The notes beneath the pieces are model-generated. The model worked only from the letters and a program-made list of their open reading frames with translations. It had not been told where the DNA came from and ran no database searches. Both the position numbers and the translations under genes were made by a program. Shown one piece after another: positions 15,007-22,513 of a stretch of DNA of 26,123 bases (its first letter is position 1; every line of letters begins with the position of its first letter). The DNA is from a virus, in the IMG/VR virus record IMGVR_UViG_3300033145_000203, positions 1 to 26,123 of that record. One strand, given 5' to 3'.

Positions 15007-15999
15007 ATGAAAAAGAAAATACTAAGTATTTGTGGGACTAGACCACAGATATTCAAACTAGACCCAAACTTATCAGATGTAATTGTTGACACGGGTCAGC
15101 ATTATGATAAGAATATGGCGGGTCAACACTTTAAGGAAATGAAGATTAAGCCCAAATACAATTTAGGTTGTACTTCAGATGAGGTAGGGAAAATGATAGA
15201 TAAGTTAAGGGATGTCTTAAAAAAAGAGAAGCCAGATGTAGTCTTGGTCTATGGTGATACTTATTCCACCTTAGCAGGAGCAATAGCTTGTTCACTAGAG
15301 AATATACCTTTTGGACACGTTGAAGCAGGATTACGCTCTTATGACAAATCAATGCCAGAGGAAACTAACCGTATTGTAGCAGATACATTAGCTTCATATA
15401 AGTTTTGTCCAACACATCACGCAATAGAAAACCTACAAGAAGAAGGATTGGGTAAAAATTCCTATTATGTAGGAGACCAACTATATTGGTCAATGAATTA
15501 CTTTACTCCAATTAAAAGAGCAAAAGACTTTCAAAAATTTATCTTTGCATCCGTGCATAGACAGGAGAATTTAGAACCTGATAACTTAAAAGAAATATTA
15601 GAAGGTTTTGGGTTAATAGACTTACCAATCTATCTTCCTTTACATCCACACACAGCAAGAATAATAAAGAAGAATAGATTAAAAGTACCCAAGAATATAG
15701 AGATAGTAAAACCTCAAACAAGAAAAAAAACACTAGAAAGAATATTTAATTCAAGTATGGTCATTACAGATTCAGGTGGAGTACAAAGGGAAGCTTACTG
15801 GCTCTTAAAAAAGAGTATCATAATTCGTTCTGTAACAGAATGGACAGAGATAACTGATAGAGGTTGGGGAATGCTTGTAGCACCAAATGCTAAGAGAATA
15901 GTTGATACATATAAGATTTTCAAAGATAAAGAACCAGCAGAGATACCATTACTACCTAAACATAATCCTTATCAAGAAATTAAATATCTATTAACATGA
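15007..15999 (+). CDS. wecB: UDP-GlcNAc 2-epimerase family (WecB/WbpI)
   Basis: Non-hydrolysing epimerase that converts a gluco- to a manno-configured UDP-sugar. Motifs present: CGTRPQ (GTRPE in most), VDTGQHYD at 27-34, Asp84 in YGDT, Glu106 in HVEAGLRS, Glu118/119 in PEETNR, His184 in VHRQEN, and TDSGGVQREA. All catalytic acidic and His residues known for WecB seem kept. At 330 aa it is 30-50 residues shorter than WecB. With WlbA, WlbC and WlbB homologues in the same series, the substrate may be UDP-GlcNAc3NAcA (WbpI/WlbD activity) rather than plain UDP-GlcNAc; sequence alone does not decide. A strong AAGGAGG precedes the ATG. Confidence 0.87.
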   Translation: MKKKILSICGTRPQIFKLDPNLSDVIVDTGQHYDKNMAGQHFKEMKIKPKYNLGCTSDEVGKMIDKLRDVLKKEKPDVVLVYGDTYSTLAGAIACSLENIPFGHVEAGLRSYDKSMPEETNRIVADTLASYKFCPTHHAIENLQEEGLGKNSYYVGDQLYWSMNYFTPIKRAKDFQKFIFASVHRQENLEPDNLKEILEGFGLIDLPIYLPLHPHTARIIKKNRLKVPKNIEIVKPQTRKKTLERIFNSSMVITDSGGVQREAYWLLKKSIIIRSVTEWTEITDRGWGMLVAPNAKRIVDTYKIFKDKEPAEIPLLPKHNPYQEIKYLLT

Positions 16000-17180
16000 A
16001 AAAAATACCAACAATATTCTTCTACATAACGCAACAAGATGGTGTAGGGTATTACCGAATGATAAAACCTGCAAAGATGCTAGAGAAGCTAGGTCTAGCA
16101 AAAATTATAGTAAATCCATTTAGTCCATACGGAAATAAAAAAGAAACATGGTTAGATTTACACCCAGATGAAAAGGGTGTACCAAAGTGTGCTTACAAAC
16201 TTACAAAAGCTCTTGGTAACATAGGAGTAAAACCAAAAGCAGATGCCATTATAATGCAGAGATATGATACTGTCAGTATTTTAGCCTTAGGTATGGCTCT
16301 TAAAATGTATGGGATACCAATTTTACAAGAAACAGATGATTATGTATGGGATGTTCCAGGTTCAAATCCAGGAAGTCTATCGTACAATGAAAAGAAACTT
16401 GAACAACAAAATACTCCAGAAGACCCAAACACAGTAGCTAGAATGACACAAGGTTTATTTGATGGATATATCGTATCAACACCATTTTTAAAAAATTATT
16501 ACAGTACCTTTGCTCCAACTTATGAGTGTCCCAATTCAATAGACTTTTCTAAAAGGAATATGGCTAAAAGAAAAGGGCATAAGGGTATTAGAATAATGTT
16601 CTCAGCTTCTGCTGGACATTTAGATAGTTTGAAATTGATTGAAAGAGCAATGGATATAATATTAAAGAAATATCCTGATGTTACTTTTTATCAGAACAGA
16701 TTTCTACCGAGTATAGGTAAGGGAAGACCTTATAATAGACGGGTAAAATTAATAGACTGGATAAAACCAGAAAAGTATCCTCACCTTATAAATTCACTTG
16801 AGCCAGATATTTGTCTAGCACCATTAAGGGATAGACTCTTTAATAGGGCTAAATCAAATCTTAGACTTCTAGAATATTGGACATCAGGAAAGAACGCAGT
16901 AATAGCATCACCAGTAGGACATTATAAGGATACTGCTACGGAAGGAGAGAATATTCTCTTTGCTAGAGGCACAGATGAGTGGGTAGAGAAGATTGAGCTT
17001 TTAATAAAAGATGAGAAACTCAGAAAGAAGTTGGGTGTTAATGGATATAATTTAGTTAAAAAAGATTTTAATTTAGAAACAAATGCCAGAAAATGGGCAG
17101 ACGCCATCAAGGAATCCATCAAGAATTACGACCCCGATAGGGAGCCACCCAAGCAATTCCTCCCCCCAGAGCTTCGCTAG
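15996..17180 (+). CDS. Family 4-like glycosyltransferase (GT-B fold)
   Basis: A 394-aa GT-B protein. The N-terminal half begins PTIFFYITQQDGVGYYRMI and includes LQETDDYVWDVPG; the C-terminal half has RIMFSASAGHLDSL for the nucleotide domain and the GT4 signature LLEYWTSGKNAVIASPVGHY with DGEN-like EGENILFA after it. GT4 enzymes are retaining and need no metal. The start overlaps the epimerase stop (ATGA). The final segment (EPPKQFLPPELR) is Pro-rich and probably disordered. Last gene of island 1. Confidence 0.85.
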   Translation: MKKIPTIFFYITQQDGVGYYRMIKPAKMLEKLGLAKIIVNPFSPYGNKKETWLDLHPDEKGVPKCAYKLTKALGNIGVKPKADAIIMQRYDTVSILALGMALKMYGIPILQETDDYVWDVPGSNPGSLSYNEKKLEQQNTPEDPNTVARMTQGLFDGYIVSTPFLKNYYSTFAPTYECPNSIDFSKRNMAKRKGHKGIRIMFSASAGHLDSLKLIERAMDIILKKYPDVTFYQNRFLPSIGKGRPYNRRVKLIDWIKPEKYPHLINSLEPDICLAPLRDRLFNRAKSNLRLLEYWTSGKNAVIASPVGHYKDTATEGENILFARGTDEWVEKIELLIKDEKLRKKLGVNGYNLVKKDFNLETNARKWADAIKESIKNYDPDREPPKQFLPPELR

Positions 17181-17208
17181 TCCAGAAGGGGCACAGGTTC
17201 TATTTGGA

Positions 17209-17550
17209 ATGGAATTTCCAGAGGCTACTAACTTAGAGGAATATTATGTTTCTCAAAAGAAGCCTTATGGTTTAGAATACTTTGGAATAGAAGATGGGTT
17301 TGAGACTTATAATACCTATGCACAAGAAATTGATGATTTTATTAAAGGGGAAATAGAGAATAATTTATTAGAAAACTCACTTGGAACTTATAGGGCAATA
17401 ATTGAAGAGTTGATGTTATCAATGGGATTAGATTCTAAGTTAGATACAATAGAGAAATTTAAAAAGGTTCACGGGTGGATTAAGAAAGTAATTAAACCAC
17501 AAAGATTATTGGAGGAAAAAAAGAAGAATATATTATATGGCAAAACCTGA
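17209..17550 (+). CDS. Hypothetical phage protein, 113 aa
   Basis: The product (MEFPEATNLEEYYVSQKKPY...) is acidic in its first half and basic and helical in its second (KFKKVHGWIKKVIKP). The open frame extends back to 17083, but that part is antisymmetric low-complexity sequence inside the previous gene, so the ATG at 17209 is preferred. No family is recognised. It does not resemble glycan enzymes and, with the next gene, it interrupts the two glycan islands. It may be a displaced part of the original late operon (head-tail region). It overlaps the next gene by 14 nt. Confidence 0.55.
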   Translation: MEFPEATNLEEYYVSQKKPYGLEYFGIEDGFETYNTYAQEIDDFIKGEIENNLLENSLGTYRAIIEELMLSMGLDSKLDTIEKFKKVHGWIKKVIKPQRLLEEKKKNILYGKT

Positions 17551-17995
17551 AGCAACACAATTAGATGCACACGAATTAGAGTTACATTCAACGGATACTG
17601 ATAACTTCCCCTACATTAAAATACGGGGGGGTTTATATTGGGATGCTAAAGATGAGAGTTGGATTAAACATCCAGGTCAGATGGTGTTGGGAACCGATGG
17701 AGATAAAGATGCTGATTATGAAATTGCTCTAGTGGCAAATACAGCTACCCAGATTCCAGCAGCTGCTAGTGTACCAGATTACAATTATGTATTGGTGCTT
17801 GGGAATAGAAGTAATACTGATATGGTATGGGGTAATTCAACAACAATAGTAGTTGGTGGGGTTATAGGTATGGGAATACCCATTGTAAGCGTAAGAGGGG
17901 CAATGAATATAAGAATGTCTGCTGATAAATTTATTTATGTAGCCTGTGCCGCAGCAAAAGAAATAAATTATACAATTTTTCAAATAAGAAATTAA
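17537..17995 (+). CDS. Probable virion-associated protein, beta-rich, 152 aa
   Basis: The product is beta-rich and Ala/Val/Thr-rich with no catalytic motif. Segments such as YVLVLGNRSNTDMVWGNSTT and SADKFIYVACAAAKEINYTI look like small decoration or head proteins of phages, where an ordered 'signal of solvent value, unit norm, coordinate' style of alternating strands ends in a hydrophobic edge strand. Similarity is only impressionistic. The start ATG follows AT-rich sequence, with GGAGG about 23 nt upstream. It is encoded between the two glycan islands, like the preceding gene. Confidence 0.5.
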   Translation: MAKPEATQLDAHELELHSTDTDNFPYIKIRGGLYWDAKDESWIKHPGQMVLGTDGDKDADYEIALVANTATQIPAAASVPDYNYVLVLGNRSNTDMVWGNSTTIVVGGVIGMGIPIVSVRGAMNIRMSADKFIYVACAAAKEINYTIFQIRN

Positions 17996-18006
17996 AAGAG
18001 GATAAT

Positions 18007-18861
18007 ATGAAAATATTAATTACTGGTGGCGAAGGTTATATTGGCTCTAAATTAACTCTTGCCTTAGAAAAAAAAGGACATGAGGTAGAAACTTATGATT
18101 TACCTCGAAACATTTTAAATGAGAAAGAGATTGAAAAAGCAATAGAGGGAAAGGATATGGTGTATCACTTAGCGGCTCTAGCAGAATTAGTCTATACTGA
18201 TGGACACCCACAAGAAACCTATGAGGTTAATATAGTGGGAGCAAATAATGTAGCTAGGATATGTGCTGAGAAAAGAGTTTTATTACAGTTTGTATCAACT
18301 TGCTGTATCTATGGAAATCCCTTGGAATATCCATCAAGGGAAGACAGATTAATAAACCCTCTAGACACCTATGCTATGTCAAAGGCTTCTGGTGAATATC
18401 TTATAAAGATGTGGGGATTAGCCAAGGGCTTAAAATATAATATATTAAGATTTGGAACTGTCTACGGACAAAGCCTGGATAAAGATATGAGAGGGGATAT
18501 GTGTGTTCAGATATTTATAGATGCTGCTATTAGAGGAAAGAATATGAATATTACAGGTGATGGTACACAATCAAGAAATTTCGTACATATTGATGATTTA
18601 GTTAGAGCATTGGTTTTGATAGTTGATAAGAAGATTGTAGGAGAAACAATAAATTTAGCTGGAAGTGAAAAGATTTCAATTAATGATATTGCCTGGATTG
18701 CTCAGAAGTTTGGAGCAGGAAAAGTAAAGTATATTCCACCTAGGAAAGATGATTTTACAGACCAACAAGTTTCCCTGAAGAAAGCTAAAGAATTACTTAA
18801 TTGGGAACCAGAAATAAAATTTGAAGAAGGTATGAGGATGTTCTATAAATGGTTAGTGTAA
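18007..18861 (+). CDS. Second NAD-dependent sugar-nucleotide epimerase/dehydratase
   Basis: An extended SDR of 284 aa. Rossmann motif TGGEGYIGS at 6-14; YAMSK at 122-126 is the catalytic pair; the segment that usually reads STSE or SSAA before VYG is STCCIYG at 97-103, an unusual double Cys next to the active site. GDGTQSRNFVHIDDLVRAL is the expected C-terminal substrate-side motif. It resembles GalE-like epimerases more than the SDR at 8844 does, but the substrate is open. GAGG lies 7 nt before the ATG. It overlaps the next gene by 13 nt. First gene of island 2. Confidence 0.85.
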   Translation: MKILITGGEGYIGSKLTLALEKKGHEVETYDLPRNILNEKEIEKAIEGKDMVYHLAALAELVYTDGHPQETYEVNIVGANNVARICAEKRVLLQFVSTCCIYGNPLEYPSREDRLINPLDTYAMSKASGEYLIKMWGLAKGLKYNILRFGTVYGQSLDKDMRGDMCVQIFIDAAIRGKNMNITGDGTQSRNFVHIDDLVRALVLIVDKKIVGETINLAGSEKISINDIAWIAQKFGAGKVKYIPPRKDDFTDQQVSLKKAKELLNWEPEIKFEEGMRMFYKWLV

Positions 18862-19610
18862 TAATACCGTCTTATAAGGACCCCTTACTTCATAAGACAG
18901 TTGAATCTATTTTAGAAAACTTTGAGGGGGAGTTTGAGATTATTGTTGTTTTAGATGGTTATTGGACAGAGACTTGGGGAGACCCAAGAGTTAAAGTTCT
19001 ACACTTAGGAAAAAATAGAGGAATGAGAGGAGCTATTAATGCTGGAGTTAGGATTGCAAAAGGTGATTATATTATGCGAACAGATGAACACTGTATGTTT
19101 GCTAAAGGATTTGACCGTATTATAACTGAAACCTGTAAAGATGATTGGATTGTTACCGCTAGAAGATATTTTCTTAATCCCGTAGATTGGGTGGTAATGG
19201 ATGAGGAACCAATGGATTACGAGAAACTTATTATCCAAAATGGTATAAAATTTGCTGGATATAGATGGAGAAGCAGAGATAAACAACGAAAAGACATTAA
19301 GATTGATGAGACTATGGCTATGCAAGGAAGTTGCTGGATAATGAAGAAGTCCTGGTGGGAAAAGGTTATTGGGGAACTTCAGACAGAGGGTTATGGACCG
19401 CTGTATCAGGACTCACACGAAATGGTATTTAAGACTTGGAAGGCTGGCGGTAGATTGATGCTTAATAAGAATACCTGGTTTGCTCATAAGCACAGAAGTT
19501 ATGCTAGAACTCACAATTACGGAAAGGCAGAAGCAATGGATGGCTGGAAGTATTCACTGGATAAATGGAATGATTATTATAAAGAAATTAAGGCGAAGTG
19601 GAAAATATGA
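18849..19610 (+). CDS. GT2/GT27-like glycosyltransferase with DxH metal motif
   Basis: A GT-A enzyme. It begins VSVIIPSYKDP and has VVLDGYW and NRGMRGAINAG. Its metal motif is Asp79-Glu-His81 (TDEHCMF), the DxH form of polypeptide GalNAc-transferases (GT27) rather than the DxD of most GT2 proteins. Later parts also follow the GT27 layout: AMQGSCWIMKKSWWEKV, then HEMVFKTWKAGGRLML and WFAHKHR, whose His would be the third metal ligand. No lectin domain or membrane anchor, 253 aa. It is a paralogue of the gene at 22456. The acceptor could be Ser/Thr on a protein; this is inference. Confidence 0.82.
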   Translation: MVSVIIPSYKDPLLHKTVESILENFEGEFEIIVVLDGYWTETWGDPRVKVLHLGKNRGMRGAINAGVRIAKGDYIMRTDEHCMFAKGFDRIITETCKDDWIVTARRYFLNPVDWVVMDEEPMDYEKLIIQNGIKFAGYRWRSRDKQRKDIKIDETMAMQGSCWIMKKSWWEKVIGELQTEGYGPLYQDSHEMVFKTWKAGGRLMLNKNTWFAHKHRSYARTHNYGKAEAMDGWKYSLDKWNDYYKEIKAKWKI

Positions 19611-20521
19611 AAGAATTTGGTAATTATCAATATATAGGGGGAGAAATGTCTAAACGAGACAAGCAAGAGGAAGGCAGTAAATTCTGGAATAAGGGAAAGT
19701 GGGATAACTTTGTTTTACCATTCTTGCCTAAGAGTTGTAAGGAAATGACCTTAGTTGATATGGGATGTAATGCTGGATTATTTTTAAAACTCGCTGAGGA
19801 TAAGGGGTTTAGTAAAGTAATTGGAGTAGATGCCAACAGAGAAGCATTTGGGAAAGCACTTGCTTATCGGGAAAAGAACGGTGGTAAGTATGATATACAA
19901 CGTAGATATATGGAAAGAAGTATAGATTATCTTCCTGTATCTGATTTTACCATATTAGCTAATTCACATTATTATCTTCTTGTTGAGCCGTGGTTAAGAT
20001 ATTTAGATGAACTACAGGTCAAAACCCGTTATTGCATAATTGTTACTGCACAAAAGAATCGTGTGTTATGTAAAGCTTCAGCCGCTCCAGATGATATTAG
20101 AAGTTATTTTAAGAATTGGGATGAAGTAAAAACCATAGAGGTTTCCTCTAAGGATGACCCATTCCCAAGACAACTATGGGGTTTGTGTTTTAAAAGCCGT
20201 TTCATAGATAGAATAAAGATAGATACTTTAGATAATGGAAACCGTCAACAAAGAGGTTTTTTTAGAGATTTAGATAAAGGAATTAGTCCTATAAAAACTG
20301 AATATTATAGACGACTCAAAAAGTATAGAAGAAAATCGTGGCCAGTAGATAGACTGATAAAGTATATGCACAAAAGGGTAGAATTATATAAGAGTGTTAA
20401 GAAAAATGGTTTATTAAAACCGATAATTGTTGGTCATGAGAATAGAATTGTTGATGGCAACCATAGGTGTGCAATAATGAAACATTTAGGTTATAAGACA
20501 ATTTTTGTAAGAAAGGTATGA
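19607..20521 (+). CDS. Methyltransferase fused to ParB-like domain
   Basis: The N-terminal part is a class I methyltransferase (motif I LVDMGCNAGLFLKLA near 50-64, VIGVDANREAF for the acidic loop). The C-terminal 50-60 residues match the ParB N-terminal/sulfiredoxin-like domain: ELYKSVKKNGLLKPIIVG, then IVDGNHRCAIMKHLGY and a closing VRKV; DGNHR takes the place of GERR. In ParB this part binds CTP or acts as nuclease; in this fusion the role is unknown and could be phosphoryl transfer or sugar-nucleotide binding. ATG 19607 is chosen for the ATGA overlap with the previous stop; a GTG at 19598 is possible. Its own stop overlaps the next ATG. Confidence 0.78.
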   Translation: MKEFGNYQYIGGEMSKRDKQEEGSKFWNKGKWDNFVLPFLPKSCKEMTLVDMGCNAGLFLKLAEDKGFSKVIGVDANREAFGKALAYREKNGGKYDIQRRYMERSIDYLPVSDFTILANSHYYLLVEPWLRYLDELQVKTRYCIIVTAQKNRVLCKASAAPDDIRSYFKNWDEVKTIEVSSKDDPFPRQLWGLCFKSRFIDRIKIDTLDNGNRQQRGFFRDLDKGISPIKTEYYRRLKKYRRKSWPVDRLIKYMHKRVELYKSVKKNGLLKPIIVGHENRIVDGNHRCAIMKHLGYKTIFVRKV

Positions 20522-21153
20522 CAATAATCTATTATACTTCTAACAGAGAGAATCCTGAGTTTGAAAAAAAGATTCAAGCAGACCTTCTTAAAAAAGCTGG
20601 AGATATTCCAATCGTTAGTGTATCCCAGAAACCAATAAAATTAGGGAAGAATATATGTGTGGGTGATGTTGGTACATCGGGCTATAACGTATGTCGGCAG
20701 ATTCAGATTGCCTGTGAGGCAGCTACGACAGATTATGTGATTGCAACAGAAGCAGATTGTCTATACTCGCCAGATTACTTTACATGGGTACCACCAAAAT
20801 TAGATGTCTGTTATCGCAATTCTAATATTTATGTTCTTAAATATCATCGGGACTACTTTTGTAAAAAGAAACACGTTATATCTTCAATGATAATCGGCAG
20901 AAAGTTTTACTTAAAGAGATTAAATGAATTATTCGGAGATGCACCACGGTGGGATTCTACACTAAAGAATTGGCCCAAAGAATGGGGAAAGAAATTCTTT
21001 GATGGTTGGGAATATTTTGAAACTAAGAATCCGAATATATCAATTAAAACTGGTCAGGGAATGAGACACCATACCTCAACTGGTCCTACGAAATTTTATG
21101 AATTACCCTACTGGGGAAAAGCTAAAGATATAAGAAAACGCCTATGCACATAA
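20518..21153 (+). CDS. GT-A-like glycosyltransferase, paralogue A
   Basis: The product begins MTIIYYTSNRENPEFEKKI and has PIVSVSQKPIKLGKN, SGYNVCRQIQIACEAATTDY and EADCLYSPDYF. The last resembles the acidic metal site of GT-A folds at the end of a strand. The same frame of motifs is found in the protein at 21782, so the two are diverged copies. No named family is recognised. It is 211 aa, with no membrane segment. The start overlaps the stop of the methyltransferase-ParB gene (ATGA) and its own end overlaps the next gene by 10 nt. Confidence 0.68.
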   Translation: MTIIYYTSNRENPEFEKKIQADLLKKAGDIPIVSVSQKPIKLGKNICVGDVGTSGYNVCRQIQIACEAATTDYVIATEADCLYSPDYFTWVPPKLDVCYRNSNIYVLKYHRDYFCKKKHVISSMIIGRKFYLKRLNELFGDAPRWDSTLKNWPKEWGKKFFDGWEYFETKNPNISIKTGQGMRHHTSTGPTKFYELPYWGKAKDIRKRLCT

Positions 21154-21788
21154 AAGAAGGGTTAGATTTACCAGCAAATAAACAAGGAAGGATAGAGATA
21201 CCTAACTGTAGCAGAAGACAATTACCAAGATTCTTTAGAGATATGGGTTATAAGGTTGGAGTGGAGATTGGTGTACAAAGAGCACATTTTCTAAGACGGC
21301 TTTGTTACTATGGGTTTACCATGTATGGTGTTGACCCGTGGAAATCCTATCCAGATTATTATGTTGATGAGGATTTTAAAAATCGTCAGAAGGATATTTA
21401 CAAAGCAGCAAAAAAGAATACTAAGATATATCCTAAATGTACTCTTATTAAAAAAATCTCAATGGAAGCCGTTAAAGACTTTGAAGAAGAGAGTATAGAT
21501 TTTGTTTATATAGACGGACATCACGGTTTTAAATATGTTACAGATGATATATATGAGTGGTCAAAGATAGTACGAAAGGGTGGGATTATTGCTGGACATG
21601 ATTATGCTTTTACCCATCAACCTAAGCACTGGAGAAAGCCATATATATTACAGACAAGATATGTTATAGATGCGTATACAAAGGCGTTTTTTATAAATAA
21701 ATGGTATGTACTCGGTGCTCACAAAAAATCTTTTGAAGGAGAGAAGCGTGATAAATACAGGAGTTGGATGTGGTTTAAAACATGGTAG
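21144..21788 (+). CDS. SAM-dependent methyltransferase (class I)
   Basis: A 214-aa methyltransferase of the Methyltransf_24 kind, seen in many O-antigen and glycan clusters. Motif I is GVEIGVQRAHFLRRL (about 39-53); YGVDPWKSY holds the acidic loop residue; FVYIDGHHGFKYVTDDIYEW and the GGIIAGHDY segment give the core of the fold and the metal/acceptor side. The likely product is a methylated sugar that caps or marks a glycan; the target is not known. It overlaps the genes on both sides by 7-10 nt. Confidence 0.82.
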   Translation: MHIKEGLDLPANKQGRIEIPNCSRRQLPRFFRDMGYKVGVEIGVQRAHFLRRLCYYGFTMYGVDPWKSYPDYYVDEDFKNRQKDIYKAAKKNTKIYPKCTLIKKISMEAVKDFEEESIDFVYIDGHHGFKYVTDDIYEWSKIVRKGGIIAGHDYAFTHQPKHWRKPYILQTRYVIDAYTKAFFINKWYVLGAHKKSFEGEKRDKYRSWMWFKTW

Positions 21789-22513
21789 AAATTATATATT
21801 ATACAAATAACAGACTAGATAAACACCTTTTTCATTTAGTCCAAAGGCAAATACTTAAAAGTGGTTTACCTGTTGTAAGCACTTCCCTTAAACCAATAAA
21901 CTTTGGTAAGAATACAGTCGTAAAAGGACAGAGTGGTTACCTGACAATGATGAAACAGATAATAACTGCATTAGAGGCCTCAACAGCCGATGTAGTCTTT
22001 TTCTGTGAACATGATGTACTTTATCATCCCTCACACTTTAATTTTACTCCATTAAAAGATGATATATTTTATTATAATAATAATCTTTGGAGATGGTGGC
22101 TTGGTTCAGATACATTAATTCGTCATGCTAGAATGTACTCACTTTCCTGTATGTGTGCCAATCGTAAGTTTACCCTAGACCATTATAAAATGAGACAAAG
22201 AAACATAGAGAAACACGGATTAGATGAATTTAAAAGCCGAGAACCAAAATTAGCTAGACGATGGGGATATGAACCTGGAACTAAAAAAAAGAAACGTGGA
22301 GGTCTCACTAATGATGATTTTAACATTTGGGAGTCAGACTTTCCTAATATAGATATTAGACATAAAGGTACATACTCAAGTCCAAAAATAAGACTAGAGG
22401 ATTTTAAACATAAACCAACATGGTGGAGAGAAATAAACATTAATAAAATACCAGGATGGAACTTAGTATCATTATTCCCGCAAGGCACGAAATTTTCCTC
22501 AAGAGGACTATAG
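21782..22513 (+). CDS. GT-A-like glycosyltransferase, paralogue B
   Basis: A diverged copy of the protein at 20518: both start with a IIYYT.NR pattern, then PVVSTSLKPINFGKN, SGYLTMMKQIITALEAST and the acidic motif EHDVLYHPSHF. This copy has about 30 extra residues, including a basic patch (GTKKKKRGG). No named family is recognised; a GT-A transferase is inferred from motif layout and neighbourhood. Its last 58 nt overlap the next gene in another frame, so its C-terminus (KIPGWNLVSLFPQGTKFSSR) shares DNA with the N-terminus of the next enzyme. Confidence 0.68.
   Translation: MVEIIYYTNNRLDKHLFHLVQRQILKSGLPVVSTSLKPINFGKNTVVKGQSGYLTMMKQIITALEASTADVVFFCEHDVLYHPSHFNFTPLKDDIFYYNNNLWRWWLGSDTLIRHARMYSLSCMCANRKFTLDHYKMRQRNIEKHGLDEFKSREPKLARRWGYEPGTKKKKRGGLTNDDFNIWESDFPNIDIRHKGTYSSPKIRLEDFKHKPTWWREININKIPGWNLVSLFPQGTKFSSRGL

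Noticed and set aside
17083-17208. Upstream extension of the 17209 gene to ATG 17083
   Set aside because: The extra residues lie wholly over the end of the preceding transferase gene and its short gap, and look like out-of-frame low-complexity sequence. The internal ATG gives a natural protein start.
8774-17208. Prophage or bacterial contig with a host glycan operon
   Set aside because: Glycan genes are enclosed by phage structural genes on both sides and coupled to the fibre gene, with no chromosomal markers. A chimeric assembly cannot be fully ruled out from sequence alone.
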